This document shows positions 1 to 9,355 of a DNA stretch of 64,000 nt, piece by piece. Numbering within the stretch: the stretch's first letter is position 1; every line of letters begins with the position of its first letter. Source of the DNA: Hymenobacter mucosus (lineage in GTDB: Bacteria; Bacteroidota; Bacteroidia; Cytophagales; Hymenobacteraceae); the NCBI RefSeq assembly GCF_900188255.1, contig NZ_FZNS01000007.1, positions 62,001-126,000 on the forward strand. The letters are read 5' to 3'. The translations under genes and the position numbers were made by a program. The notes below the pieces were generated by a model. It was given only the letters and a program-made list of their open reading frames with translations, ran no database searches and had not been told where the DNA came from.

Positions 1-198
1 CTCAGCAAAAAGCAGCAGCACCCCACCGACGTTAAAATGCGCAATGCCGTGACTATGCAAGTAGACCTGAAGCAGCGCGGCGTAGGGGGCGACAACAGCT
101 GGGGTGCCCTGCCTCACGACCAGTACCGCCTGCTCGACAAGAAGTATAGTTACAGCTACACCCTGCGGCTGATTGATGCAAAGCAACCGCAGCCGTAA
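1..198 (+). CDS. C-terminal fragment of GH2 beta-galactosidase (LacZ-like)
   Basis: The window opens inside this gene; only the last 65 residues are present, read in frame 1 to a TAA stop. They contain the series VDLKQRGVGGDNSWG followed by LPHDQYRL and YSYSYTLRL, which I recognise as the end of the last domain (beta-galactosidase small chain) of family GH2 beta-galactosidases. Such enzymes hydrolyse terminal beta-galactosides and in Bacteroidota are usually periplasmic members of glycan-use clusters, which fits the SusC/SusD pair nearby. The catalytic domains lie outside the window, so activity cannot be judged. Confidence 0.85.
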   Translation, partial: LSKKQQHPTDVKMRNAVTMQVDLKQRGVGGDNSWGALPHDQYRLLDKKYSYSYTLRLIDAKQPQP

Positions 199-270
199 TG
201 TAATGGGCCTCCCAATGAGGAATAAGAGTATACTTTTAGCGGCGTACTCAGCCACGTTATAGCAAGCTGC

Positions 271-900
271 ATGACAAGCAAGGTTTTTCTTGGTAAGAAG
301 CTATTGGGCATGGTATTGTGCTGCGGTGCTAGTCAGCTGAGCATAGCACAACGCACCGCCCCAGAGCCGCCGCTGGCACCCATACAGTCGCAGGTGCAAC
401 TTCATGCGTCAACTGTGCAGGTTGTTACCACCAATGCGGATACAACGGTAAATAGGGTGCCTCCCGCTTCAGTTAGGCGAGTTACTGAGTCCCGACCCCA
501 GCCAATTTTCCTGCTGAATTCCGAGGTGATTATTGCTCCAGATGGCATTCAGCCCGCGGAAATCAAGAAGATAGTAGTATACAAAGGCGGCGATGCTCCC
601 GCGCAGTGGCATGATTTGGTGACCTACGGCATTATTGACATTGCATCCAAGCAGAAAACTAAGATCAAAAGCCGCACACTGTCCGCAGTTGGCAAGGACC
701 TTGGCTTGCTAGAGCCAGTGCGTTACACCATAAACGCCATGCCAGTAGCCGCTGCCGACCTCCGTATTGCGCTGGATGCCATTGGTGAAATCAAGATAAC
801 GCGGGCCACACCTGAAGCCCCCGTTGTTACGGTTGCCATCAGCGTCAGGCCACCGAAGCCTAGTCCCCCGGACCCGCCGGGCACCATTCGCATTCGTTGA
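271..900 (+). CDS. Secreted hypothetical protein with a plug-like segment
   Basis: 209 residues, function not recognised. The N-terminus (MTSKVFLGKKLLGMVLCCGA) looks like a signal peptide ending near residue 26, so export to the periplasm or surface is likely. A stretch around residues 80-125 (IFLLNSEVI, then PAEIKKIVVYKGG and YGIIDI) resembles the pattern in TonB-dependent receptor plug domains, where an 'I..I.VLKG.....YG..G.I.I' series occurs, but the match is short and no barrel follows. The C-terminus is proline-rich (PPKPSPPDPPG). It sits 30 bp upstream of the BNR_4 gene on the same strand, so the two may be co-transcribed. The plug resemblance is inference. Confidence 0.6.
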   Translation: MTSKVFLGKKLLGMVLCCGASQLSIAQRTAPEPPLAPIQSQVQLHASTVQVVTTNADTTVNRVPPASVRRVTESRPQPIFLLNSEVIIAPDGIQPAEIKKIVVYKGGDAPAQWHDLVTYGIIDIASKQKTKIKSRTLSAVGKDLGLLEPVRYTINAMPVAAADLRIALDAIGEIKITRATPEAPVVTVAISVRPPKPSPPDPPGTIRIR

Positions 901-930
901 GGGGCAACGCGCTAACTCTTTTACCTGTTC

Positions 931-2283
931 ATGCCTAATCCACGCCTATTCTCTCTACTACTGCTCAGCGGTGCTGCTTTGCTCACCGAACCGGCCGCTG
1001 CCCAAACGCCCGTGGGCCTCGGGTGGGCGCGCAACAACGTGAATGGAGCCGTGTTTCGCAAAAACTCCGTCGTAACCTACCAGCGTGAGCAGTACACCGC
1101 CTACTACGATTCGGTGGGGTACGTAGTGGTGGCAAAGCGCCGCCTACCGGCCGGGCCGTGGCAGGTGCAGCAGACCAAATACAAAGGCAAGGTGCAGGAT
1201 GCGCACAACGTCATTAGCCTAATGGTGGATGGGCAGGGCTACCTGCACGTATCCTTCGACCACCACGGCAACCCGCTGCGCTACTGCCGCAGCACTAAAC
1301 CAGGCAGCCTAGAACTGACGGACCTCCTGCCCATGACTGGGCAACAGGAGCAGAACGTGACGTACCCCGAGTTTCACCGCTTCCCCAACGGCGACCTGCT
1401 ATTCGTGTACCGCGACGGTAGCTCCGGCAATGGCAACATGGTGCTGAACCGCTACACGGCCCACACCCAAACCTGGACGCGCCTGCACAGCGTGCTTATT
1501 GATGGCCAGGGAAAGCGCAATGCTTATTGGCAGGCCTGCCTGGATCCGAAAGGCGCTATTCACGTTTCTTGGGTGTGGCGGGAGTCGCCCAACGTGGCCT
1601 CCAACCACGACATGGCCTACGCCCGCTCCCTGGATGGGGGCAAGACGTGGCAGAAAAGCACCGGCGAAACCTACCAGCTGCCCATCACCGAAGCCAGTGC
1701 CGAGTATGCAGCCCGCATCCCGCAGAATAGCGAGCTAATCAACCAAACCTCCATTACGACGGATGCTGCCGGCATGCCCTACATTGCTACTTACTGGCGC
1801 CCCCAGGGTACGCAAGTGCCGCAGTATCAGTTGATTTACTTATCGGGCAAAGACTGGAAGACCACCCAAATTTCTCAGCGCACTACCCCATTCAGCCTGA
1901 GTGGCGTGGGTACTAAGAAAATTCCGATTTCGCGCCCTCAGTTACTGGTTTCTACTCAAGGGGACAAAACGGCGGCCTACCTGTTATTTCGCGACACGGA
2001 ACGACAAGATCGAGCTTCCCTGGCCCAATGCGCCGATTTGCGGCAAAACCATTGGACCGCAACAGACTTGACTACCACCTCGGTGGGCAACTGGGAGCCG
2101 AGCTACGATACGGAGCGCTGGCAAAAAGAAGGAGTGGTAAACCTGTTTGTGCAGCGCACGGGCCAGGGCGACGGCGAAACCATGGAAAAGCTACCCGCCC
2201 AGCCCGTGTACATTGTGGAATGGAAACCACGTGCGAAGCCTCCGCGCCCCAGCCGCCCAGCCGCCGCCCCAACCCGACGGTAG
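931..2283 (+). CDS. Secreted BNR_4 family beta-propeller protein (possible polysaccharide lyase or glycosidase)
   Basis: 450 residues with a signal peptide (about 1-25, ending AAAQ). The body carries the signature of the BNR repeat-containing 'BNR_4' family: DAHNVISL at 90-97 and SFDHHGNPLRY at 108-118, followed by repeated aromatic and Asp-rich propeller strands such as MVDGQGYLHVS and SLDGGKTW. BNR_4 proteins include PL24/PL25-type lyases that cleave uronic acid-containing polysaccharides, and many uncharacterised members. The gene is convergent with susD and follows a beta-galactosidase tail, consistent with a polysaccharide utilisation locus. The C-terminal 20 residues are Pro/Arg/Ala-rich and probably disordered. 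Substrate cannot be read from the sequence. Confidence 0.8.
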   Translation: MPNPRLFSLLLLSGAALLTEPAAAQTPVGLGWARNNVNGAVFRKNSVVTYQREQYTAYYDSVGYVVVAKRRLPAGPWQVQQTKYKGKVQDAHNVISLMVDGQGYLHVSFDHHGNPLRYCRSTKPGSLELTDLLPMTGQQEQNVTYPEFHRFPNGDLLFVYRDGSSGNGNMVLNRYTAHTQTWTRLHSVLIDGQGKRNAYWQACLDPKGAIHVSWVWRESPNVASNHDMAYARSLDGGKTWQKSTGETYQLPITEASAEYAARIPQNSELINQTSITTDAAGMPYIATYWRPQGTQVPQYQLIYLSGKDWKTTQISQRTTPFSLSGVGTKKIPISRPQLLVSTQGDKTAAYLLFRDTERQDRASLAQCADLRQNHWTATDLTTTSVGNWEPSYDTERWQKEGVVNLFVQRTGQGDGETMEKLPAQPVYIVEWKPRAKPPRPSRPAAAPTRR

Positions 2284-2605
2284 CGGCAGTAGGCAGGCTT
2301 TCACGCGGTTAGTCCCATATGAAGTTGGTTACGTGGCCTTTACCGGCACTGTCTCCCTACACGCCACGGGTGCTGTTAGTAGAAGGGGGCGCGCGTCCGC
2401 CACGCTACGTGGTTACTTAATCCAACTGGCCTGCTTCTACTGCGCTCAACAGAACGGTTCTTCTTACTCTCTGGTGGCTAATCGGCTACAACACAGCCTT
2501 ACAGTAGCTTATACTAGTTGCATGTTATTCCATCACCAAGGCCCCTCGCCACCAACTGTCTTTGTTGGTAGTGAAGGGCCTTGGTTTGTATGACCGGTTG
2601 CGAGG
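2284..2605. other. Intergenic region between convergent genes
   Basis: 322 bp between the ends of the BNR_4 gene and susD. The only clear element is the hairpin at 2536-2584. The reading frames across it have no codon pattern or family resemblance. Confidence 0.6.
2536..2584. terminator. Bidirectional terminator hairpin
   Basis: Inverted repeat with arms starting CCAAGGCCC and ending GGGCCTTGG. About 20 paired positions, a few of them mismatched or G-U, surround a short loop. It lies between the stop codons of two converging genes, so it can end transcription from both sides. Confidence 0.65.
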
Positions 2606-4195
2606 CTAGTAGCCGGGGTTTTGCTCTAGGCGTCCCTGCGTGTTCAAGTCAATTTCTGTCTGCGGAATGGGTAGTAGTAGGTTCTTCTGGGTCAGACCCG
2701 TTACAAACGTGGGATTGAGGCGGCTTACCCGGCTGATTAGGGTACCGGTACGGAGGAGGGTGAGGCGGCGCTGCTCCTCCCCAATCAGTTCACGGGCCCG
2801 CTCATCCAAGATAAAATCCAGGGATATGTCGCTGCTCGTTACTTGAGCCGCTTGGGCGCGGGTACGCAGCACATTAATGCTGGTAGCCGCCGCGGCTACT
2901 TTCCCTTGCTTAAACTGCGCTTCGGCCAGCAGCAGATACGTCTCGCCCAGGCGCATCATGGTTAAGTCCTTGATGGTGCCAAAGCCGAACACGTCGTTGG
3001 GGTTAAACTGATTCCACTTGGTCGTATGGGGAGCAATCCGGAGCGTGTCGGAGCCCGTTACCACTACGCGCTTGCCGAAGTTGGCCGACGCGGGGTTGTT
3101 GTAGTAGAACCGGCGGCGCAGGTTGTACTTGGAGTTGCGCATGTCGGGGCCGTTACGGTAGAGGCGGTAAATCACCCAGTCGCTCAGGCGCAAGCGCCCT
3201 ACCCCACGTCCACCCAGAGAGTCGGCCACCAGCATGCCCTGAATGTTGTAGTAGCCAGGCACCCACACGCGGCGCTGCTGGGCTGCCGTTTCGCCGCCCG
3301 GCACCAGTAGCTGCTGCTCAATACCCCAGATCAGCTCGGTATTGCCCTGGCTTCGGCGCTGGTTGCCAATGATAAACATGTCGGAGTAGTAGTCGCCAGG
3401 CTGGGTCGACTTTACGCCGTAGCGGGCGGTTATCAGCTTGTACTGGCCTCCGCTGATGACGGCCTGGAGTTGTGGCTCGGCTAGTTCGGGCTTGCCGGCC
3501 CGTAGGTATACCTCCCCCAGCAGTTGCTGAGCGGCTCCCTTGTTAATACGGGCCTGCTGACTGATGGAGCGCTGACTTACCTGCGGCAGCGTGGCCACAG
3601 CAGTAGTTAGGTCGTTGATGATAAAGGTGTTCAGTTCCTCTACTGACGCCCGTGTGAAATCCAGGCGTGGCGTGGTTATGGGCTCTTGCACCAGGGGCAC
3701 GCCGCCGTACAGCGTTACCAGAAAGTTGTAGGCGTAGGCCCGGAAGAAGCGGGCTTCGGCGCTGATGCGGTCCTTATAGCCTTGGCGCAAGCTTGGGGAA
3801 GCGGTGGTGGTAGTACCGGCAATAATCTGGTTGGCATTGTTGATGGTGCGGTACGCCCAGCTCCAGTAATACGCGGCGCCCCCATCTTGGGAGTTCATTA
3901 GAGAGTAGTTGTAGTAGGGAACTTCAATGCCCTCAATGGCTGACAGCACGGGAATGGCCGCGTCGGTGCCTACTTGCATGGTGCTGAGCAGGCCCTGCCG
4001 GTCGCTGAAGGTGTACTGCTCGCGCACTACCGACTGCAGCCCAACCATGGCGGCCTCGAAGCCCAGGGAGTCAACCAGCGTAGTTTGGGGGGTGTAAAGC
4101 GACTTAGGAGTTTCGTCCAGGTATTCTTTCTCGCAGGAGCTCAGCAGCTGCACAGTGCCCAGAAGGCCCAACAGGTATAGGGAAATGCGTTTCAT
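2606..4195 (-). CDS. SusD/RagB family outer-membrane nutrient-binding lipoprotein
   Basis: 529 residues. The lipobox LLSSC (Cys 21) predicts a lipoprotein on the outer membrane surface. The family pattern is clear: EKEYLDETPKSLYT after the lipobox, the SusD-like N-terminal TPR region (EARFFRAYAYNFLVTLYGGVPLV), and a C-terminus of FILDERARELIGEEQRRLTLLRTG and a final LLLPIPQTEIDLN...QNPGY. SusD proteins cap the SusC transporter and bind the glycan. The start lies 25 bp after the SusC gene, the standard SusC-SusD order, and the two are surely one operon. Family is certain; the glycan is unknown. Confidence 0.95.
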   Translation of the reverse strand: MKRISLYLLGLLGTVQLLSSCEKEYLDETPKSLYTPQTTLVDSLGFEAAMVGLQSVVREQYTFSDRQGLLSTMQVGTDAAIPVLSAIEGIEVPYYNYSLMNSQDGGAAYYWSWAYRTINNANQIIAGTTTTASPSLRQGYKDRISAEARFFRAYAYNFLVTLYGGVPLVQEPITTPRLDFTRASVEELNTFIINDLTTAVATLPQVSQRSISQQARINKGAAQQLLGEVYLRAGKPELAEPQLQAVISGGQYKLITARYGVKSTQPGDYYSDMFIIGNQRRSQGNTELIWGIEQQLLVPGGETAAQQRRVWVPGYYNIQGMLVADSLGGRGVGRLRLSDWVIYRLYRNGPDMRNSKYNLRRRFYYNNPASANFGKRVVVTGSDTLRIAPHTTKWNQFNPNDVFGFGTIKDLTMMRLGETYLLLAEAQFKQGKVAAAATSINVLRTRAQAAQVTSSDISLDFILDERARELIGEEQRRLTLLRTGTLISRVSRLNPTFVTGLTQKNLLLPIPQTEIDLNTQGRLEQNPGY

Positions 4196-4220
4196 TAGAC
4201 GGAGAAGCGTGGGGTGGGAA

Positions 4221-7200
4221 TTAGCGGAGAGTCACGTTCAGGCCGAACACGTAGGTAGCCACGTTGGGGAAGTTGTCGCGGTTACGGTCCGTGTTGGCAT
4301 CGTAGGTCTGCTCGGGGTCCCAGCCCACCCAATCGGTCCAGGTGTAGAGGTTGCGGCCGCTCACGTAGGCCGTCACGGCGCCTAGCTTGGCTCGGTCCAG
4401 TAAGGTTTGCGGGAAGGTGTAACTCAGGGTAATGTCCTTGAGGCGGGTATAGCTGGCATCTTTGGGGTACCCATAACCGCGGGGATTCACAAACACCAGG
4501 CTCGGCCGGTCGTTGCTCCTGTTCTCGGCCGTCCAGTAGCCAATGGCGGCTGGCTGGTTGATGCGGCCTGCAAAGTCGGCGCGGTTGAGCAGCGGATTGT
4601 TGCGCAAGATGCCTTGGGCCGTTTGCAGGAAGATGCGCAGGCTGAGCCCTTTGTACTCGAAGGTGTTGGTAAGGCCCCCTGTGAAGTTGGGCAGCTCAGT
4701 GCCCTGGTATTCCCGGTCGAGGCTGCTGATTTGCCCGTCGCCATTGATGTCGGCAAACTTCAGGTCGCCGGGCTTGGCGGTAGGGTCCACTTTCACGTCG
4801 TCCCCGGTCTGCCACACACCAATCATGCGGTAGTCGTAAATGGCGCCGAGGGGCTTACCCACAAAACGGCGGTTGCCAATATCATCGGAGCCATTAAGGG
4901 CCAGAATCTTGTTGCGGTTGCGGGTGTAGTTTGCGCTGGTTGACCAGATGAAGTTACCGGCTTTCACGTTCACCGTGTTCAGCGTTATTTCCACGCCGCG
5001 GTTCTGCACCTGCCCAATGTTGTCGAGGATAGAGCCGTACCCCGTGATGATGGGCAAGTTGCGGTTCAGCAAAAGGTCCTTGGTTTTGGCATCGTAGTAT
5101 TCCACGGTACCCCCAATGCGGTTGTCCAGCACGCTGAAATCCACTGCGTAGTTGTAGCTGGATGTCTGCTCCCATTTCAGGTTGCTGTTACCAATGCGGT
5201 TAGCCCGCAAACCCGTGCTTGCCACGCCGTTGTAAGTGTATTGCAGGGCCGTTTGGCCAGTAATGGTGCCGTAAGGACCAATTCCTTCGTTACCTGTAAT
5301 GCCATAGGACGCACGCAGCTTCAGCAGGTTAACAGCTGAAATGCCTTTCAGAAACTGCTCATTAGCGATGTTCCAACCCAGGGCCACCGAGGGGAACGTA
5401 GCATACTTGCTGGCATCGGCGCCGAACACCGACGAGCCGTCGCGGCGGGCCGTCACCGTGAACAAGTAGCGGCTGTCGTACGAGTAATTCAGGCGCCCCA
5501 TTTGCGAGAGCAGGGAGCGACGCTCGTCGTAGGAGCTAATAGTAGGAATGCCGCTACCCGACCCAATGCTGTTAAAGCCAATCTCGTCGTTGATGTAGCC
5601 GCTGCCGTTTTCAGTAGTTGTGAAGTAGGTATTCTCCTGCGCGCTATAGAGAGCAGTCAGGTCGAAGTGGTGCTTGCCAATGTCCTTATTATAGGTGAGG
5701 ATATTCTCGATGGTGTAGTTATGGCGCTCGTCGTTAAGGATTTGCGCGGCCCCAATCAGGTTGTTGGCGGCCCGGCCTACGTAGGAGGTAGCACGGTAGG
5801 GGCGGTAGGAGTAGCTGGCATTGAGGCGGTAGGTCAGCCCCTTCACAAACGTAGGCGTTACTTCGGCGTAGCCCGTACCCGTAAGCTGATTTACGCGGCT
5901 GGTGCGCTCGGTGGTGAGGCCCAGCAGGGGGTTTGCGTAGAGTAATTCCGGAAACTGCGGGAAGATATTGTAACTGCCATCTGCGTTGAAGGGAGTGCCG
6001 TAGGGGCTGGCAGCTTGCGCCAGGGCCAAGTTCACGCGGCCGCCGTCGTCGTTGGAGTTGGCGTAGAAGGCCGAGGTACCAATGCGCAACCATGGCGTGA
6101 GGTTGGCGTCGAGGTTGGAGCGTAGCGAGATGCGCCGGAACTGATACCCTTGCAATACTCCTTGCTGCTTGAAGTAGTCGCCCGATACGTAGTATTTCAC
6201 GTCGTTTGTGCCGCCTGAAATAGCTACGTTGTGGTCTTGGATGAAACCGCGCTGGGAAATCAAATCAATCCAATCAGTTTCGCGGCCGGCGTCGTAGTTG
6301 GCTCGCTCCCCAAAGTTGGGCACGGGGTCCTGGTTGATGTTGCGCTGAATGGTATAGGCCCGGTACTTCGCCGCATACTCTGCCCCGTTCATAGGGCGCA
6401 GGGTGTTGTTCATGTACTCGGGGCCGGCGTAGCCATTGTACCGGATCTGGGCCTTACCGCTTTTGCCCCGCTTGGTGGTTACCAGGATTACCCCATTGGA
6501 GCCACGCGTACCGTAAATGGCAGTGGCAGAGGCATCTTTCAGGATTTCGATGGAGGCAATGTCGCTGGGGCTGATGTCGTTGAAGTTGCCGGGAAACGGC
6601 ACCCCGTCGAGAATCACGTAGGGGTTAGTGTTGGCCGTGATGGAGCGCACCCCGCGAATGTTAATGTTGGGTTGGCTGCCTGGCACGCTGGAAGGAGCCG
6701 AAATCTGCACGCCCGCCACGGCGCCTTGCAGGGCCTGTGCAATGTTGGAAACCGGTAGGCGCTCAAGGCGGTCCTGCGGTACCGATACCACCGAACCCGT
6801 TACGTCAGAGCGCTTTTGGGTGCCGTAGCCCACAACCACTACCTCGTTGAGAGCCTGCGCATCAGCGCGCATTTGCATGCTGATGGCCGTGCGGCCATTA
6901 ATAGAAGTCTCTTGGGAAGTGAAGCCAATAAACGAGAAGACTAGCGTGCCATTGGTGTTGCTTTCTGGCACCACCAGCGTATACCGGCCCTGGTCGTCGG
7001 TGCTAGTGCCAATGGAAGTGCCTTTCACTACTACCGAAACGCCCGGTAACCCGTCGCCTTTTTCGTCGGTTACGCGCCCACTCACGGTCACGTCGGGCAT
7101 GGCTACCGGTGCAATGGCCGTAGCAGGAAGGGGGAGAGGCCCGGGGGCGAGTAGGGAAGTAGTGTTCGGCTCGCTAGCAGCGGCGGCCTTGAGGGATATG

Positions 7201-7235
7201 AGCGTCCCATAAAAGAGTAGAGATTCTCTTTTCAT
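4221..7235 (-). CDS. SusC/RagA family TonB-linked outer-membrane transporter
   Basis: 1004 residues from the ATG at 7235 (MKRESLLFYGT); an in-frame ATG six codons upstream (7253) is possible, but the downstream start gives a better signal peptide. In order: signal peptide (about 1-20), a carboxypeptidase-regulatory-like domain at about 49-120 (SGRVTDEKGDGLPGVSVVVK), a SusC-type EVVVVGYGTQ motif at about 131-140, a plug domain (SITANTNPYVILDGVPFPG; IEILKDASATAIYGTRG), then a large beta-barrel ending VFGLNVTLR. It imports oligosaccharides with energy from TonB-ExbBD, with SusD as lid. No sigma/anti-sigma pair or hybrid regulator lies next to it, so regulation is not visible here. Confidence 0.95.
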   Translation of the reverse strand: MKRESLLFYGTLISLKAAAASEPNTTSLLAPGPLPLPATAIAPVAMPDVTVSGRVTDEKGDGLPGVSVVVKGTSIGTSTDDQGRYTLVVPESNTNGTLVFSFIGFTSQETSINGRTAISMQMRADAQALNEVVVVGYGTQKRSDVTGSVVSVPQDRLERLPVSNIAQALQGAVAGVQISAPSSVPGSQPNINIRGVRSITANTNPYVILDGVPFPGNFNDISPSDIASIEILKDASATAIYGTRGSNGVILVTTKRGKSGKAQIRYNGYAGPEYMNNTLRPMNGAEYAAKYRAYTIQRNINQDPVPNFGERANYDAGRETDWIDLISQRGFIQDHNVAISGGTNDVKYYVSGDYFKQQGVLQGYQFRRISLRSNLDANLTPWLRIGTSAFYANSNDDGGRVNLALAQAASPYGTPFNADGSYNIFPQFPELLYANPLLGLTTERTSRVNQLTGTGYAEVTPTFVKGLTYRLNASYSYRPYRATSYVGRAANNLIGAAQILNDERHNYTIENILTYNKDIGKHHFDLTALYSAQENTYFTTTENGSGYINDEIGFNSIGSGSGIPTISSYDERRSLLSQMGRLNYSYDSRYLFTVTARRDGSSVFGADASKYATFPSVALGWNIANEQFLKGISAVNLLKLRASYGITGNEGIGPYGTITGQTALQYTYNGVASTGLRANRIGNSNLKWEQTSSYNYAVDFSVLDNRIGGTVEYYDAKTKDLLLNRNLPIITGYGSILDNIGQVQNRGVEITLNTVNVKAGNFIWSTSANYTRNRNKILALNGSDDIGNRRFVGKPLGAIYDYRMIGVWQTGDDVKVDPTAKPGDLKFADINGDGQISSLDREYQGTELPNFTGGLTNTFEYKGLSLRIFLQTAQGILRNNPLLNRADFAGRINQPAAIGYWTAENRSNDRPSLVFVNPRGYGYPKDASYTRLKDITLSYTFPQTLLDRAKLGAVTAYVSGRNLYTWTDWVGWDPEQTYDANTDRNRDNFPNVATYVFGLNVTLR

Positions 7236-8387
7236 ACGGTGGGAATTAGCCATTCCAAGCTAGAATGGTGTGAATGGGAATTGGACGTAAGCGCAGTTCG
7301 GGCAAGGCGGCCTATTCTTGGCTCATGAGAGTAGACCGCTCGTCAGGAGATTGTGGGTGTCTTCTGACGCAGAGAAGTAGGGACAGCAAAGGCTGCGTTT
7401 TACTAGGATAAATATAGGATGCCCCCTTACCGCATAAGACGGTGCGATTTAGTCGAAATAGGGGTAGTAATTAAGCACTCACCGTAGCGGCAAGAAGTGG
7501 TAGATGATAGTTTGGTTGTGTATATTTCTGATATAAAGATATTTACGTAATAGAGTTGGCTATGGCAAGGCGATGGGCGTAACCGGAGGTAAGAATTGGC
7601 GTAGCATATTTCAGCTTAGCAAAGCCCGGTGCCGTAGCCTTACCAGGGTACTCTTTCTGCTAGCTGCACTAAGGTGTTACAGTACTTTCGCAAACAGCAA
7701 CACTGGATCTGTTGCCATCATGACAGTGGAACTGCGCCGTACAGGTAGCATCCGCCCGGATATAACTTTTACACGTCTATGCCTTTGTGTACCGACGGGT
7801 ATGTGCTGCCTACAACGGCGGCATTGCTGGCAACCTGCCAACACATGTGGTGCCATAACCACTTACTGCTACGCCTCCGATAAAAGAGTGCCTTCCGGTG
7901 CCATAGTAGCAGTAGGTTCCAACTACGTGTAAAAGCTGTGAGATAGTCTTTCTCCGGCCTGCTTACCATTGTGCCTTCATCCAGGCGGGCAAACTGAGTA
8001 CTAGCTACTGTTTTTGCGATAGGCTATTGGTACGGGGAGGAAGCAAAAAGTGCAAGGGGCAAAAAGTCAAATCAACCGGCCAGCTTAGGCAAGCTGAGCG
8101 GGATGGAGCCTGCAAAAGCCATTTTGTAGTAGGCTGGTTGTGAAGAACAAAGCTGATTGGGGTGAGCCTGTGCTTACAAAATGCATGTCACAAAATGGCG
8201 TTTTTTGTCCTGTACATTTTCGGCGTTTACTATAATATTGTACCCATAGTATGTTCTGTCTTTCTGCGCTATGGAATACCAGTACCTAGTATATATGCTT
8301 CCTAAGCACTGCACTAGGAAAATGAGGGAATAACGAATTATGGCCGTACACTTCGCTGGTAAAAGCCAGTGAGGCTAAGTCATATCT
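7236..8387. other. Long intergenic region upstream of susC
   Basis: About 1.15 kb without a convincing gene. It must carry the susC promoter on the minus strand. Open frames here (one of 119 codons on the plus strand at 7573-7932) have unusual composition, rich in Cys and Arg, and no recognisable family. The right half is AT-rich around 8200-8290. Confidence 0.5.
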
Positions 8388-8591
8388 ATGTGGGCGGTGA
8401 TGATATATGATGCGAAATATGGCCCCTACGCACAAACGCCCGAGCAGCGCGCTGGGGTAGTGCGGCAGTTGCTAGCGGCCTGCCGATTCAAGAAAGCCCC
8501 GGCGTCTGTTGAGCGACTGTACGCCCGGTATATTGCCGGCGAACTGAGTTGGACTGAGGTGCGCGCCCTACGCGACAACTCTGCCTTGTAA
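8388..8591 (+). CDS. Small hypothetical protein, antitoxin-like C-terminus
   Basis: 67 codons. The C-terminal half (ERLYARYIAGELSWTEVRAL) looks like a short helix-turn-helix-like segment of the kind seen in VbhA-type antitoxins and other small regulatory proteins ('...YI.GE.s..E.....'), but no partner toxin lies beside it. A second ATG four codons in (MIYDAKYGPY) is an equally good start. It converges on the SpoIIAA-like gene 53 bp away. Composition is that of a real protein rather than a chance frame. Function unknown. Confidence 0.4.
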   Translation: MWAVMIYDAKYGPYAQTPEQRAGVVRQLLAACRFKKAPASVERLYARYIAGELSWTEVRALRDNSAL

Positions 8592-8644
8592 GACCGAAGA
8601 GCCAAGCACGCCGGTCCTTGCCTGGGTAGGGCAAAGAGCCCGTG

Positions 8645-9067
8645 CTAATTGTTAGCCCGGGCTTGGCAGCTCCGTAGCCATTCTTCGGCTTCGGCCACGT
8701 CATGAAACAGCTGCAATTCCAAGTCTCCGTCCACTGGTTGGGGGAAGGTGACGCTCAGGATATCTGTGCCGGTATCTTTCTGCACAACATGAGCAATATG
8801 GCGCAAGCCTAATTGCAAGGCCCGCGGTAGCCACACATTCTGCAACCACTCCACCGAGTCGAACCAAGGACCGTGCAGGTCCACATTGTCGTTGAGCAAA
8901 TAAGGAAAAGAGTAACCTACTGCTTTTTCTAGGTAGTTAGTAGCCCCACGCATAGCTTCCGTCTGGTCGATGAAACCGCGCCAGGTGGCACGCAGCCACT
9001 GATTGTCTTCTTCAAACGTTAGCGTACAACGGCTACCATCCGAGTCGACTAAATTACTAATGAGCAT
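8645..9067 (-). CDS. SpoIIAA/STAS-like small cytoplasmic protein
   Basis: 140 residues without signal peptide. The pattern (LTFEEDNQWLRATWRGFI, then a helix, then FPYLLNDNVDLHGPWFDSVEWLQ, later ILSVTFPQP, and VAEAEEWLRS at the C-terminus) matches the SpoIIAA-like/STAS-fold proteins common in Hymenobacter and related genera. These are thought to be regulatory, but specific roles are not established. The gene is alone on its strand, and the next gene upstream (the desaturase) ends at a strong terminator. I am fairly sure of the fold class and not of a function. Confidence 0.7.
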   Translation of the reverse strand: MLISNLVDSDGSRCTLTFEEDNQWLRATWRGFIDQTEAMRGATNYLEKAVGYSFPYLLNDNVDLHGPWFDSVEWLQNVWLPRALQLGLRHIAHVVQKDTGTDILSVTFPQPVDGDLELQLFHDVAEAEEWLRSCQARANN

Positions 9068-9310
9068 AAAGGTGAGCGTGCGGTAAAAGTAGAATGGGGA
9101 GCCAATTTATAGCTTTTGTAGTAAAATGAATACTGTAAGTCCCTGCCTTTAATAAGCAGAACTGCCAGCTGTTGAGCTTGTAAAAGTGCTACGCATGCGT
9201 TTGCTAGCAACGGAATAACTACACGAAGGAGTGTAGCACAGCATCTAAGGTGCCAGGGAATGGAGGAAAGCCGCAGGCTTAGCAAGCAAAGTAGGTACTT
9301 AGCGGCGAGC

Positions 9311-9342
9311 ATAAAAAAAGCCCCGGCTGGTGGCCGGGGCTT
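9311..9342 (-). terminator. Rho-independent terminator of the desaturase gene
   Basis: On the minus strand a 9-bp perfect stem (AGCCCCGGC/GCCGGGGCT) with a 5-nt loop is followed by seven T residues. It begins about 15 bp after the desaturase stop codon. Confidence 0.85.
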
Positions 9343-9355
9343 GCGGGTGGCCATC

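Noticed and set aside
2147..2593. 148-codon plus-strand frame overlapping the end of the BNR_4 gene
   Set aside because: It is a shifted reading of the BNR_4 gene that runs on into the terminator region; composition is not protein-like.
7573..7932. 119-codon plus-strand frame in the region upstream of susC
   Set aside because: Cys- and Arg-rich composition, no recognisable domain or signal peptide, no neighbouring gene to pair with.
8081..8096. Short hairpin CAGCTT-AGGC-AAGCTG upstream of the small ORF at 8388
   Set aside because: Only six pairs and no T-run or neighbouring gene end; likely chance.
8604..8645. Nested short inverted repeats between two convergent genes near 8.6 kb
   Set aside because: Stems of five to six pairs with large internal loops; too weak to call a terminator.
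9049..9354. 101-codon minus-strand frame between the desaturase and the SpoIIAA-like gene
   Set aside because: It reads straight through the desaturase terminator hairpin and overlaps the next gene start; Leu/Arg-rich without a family.
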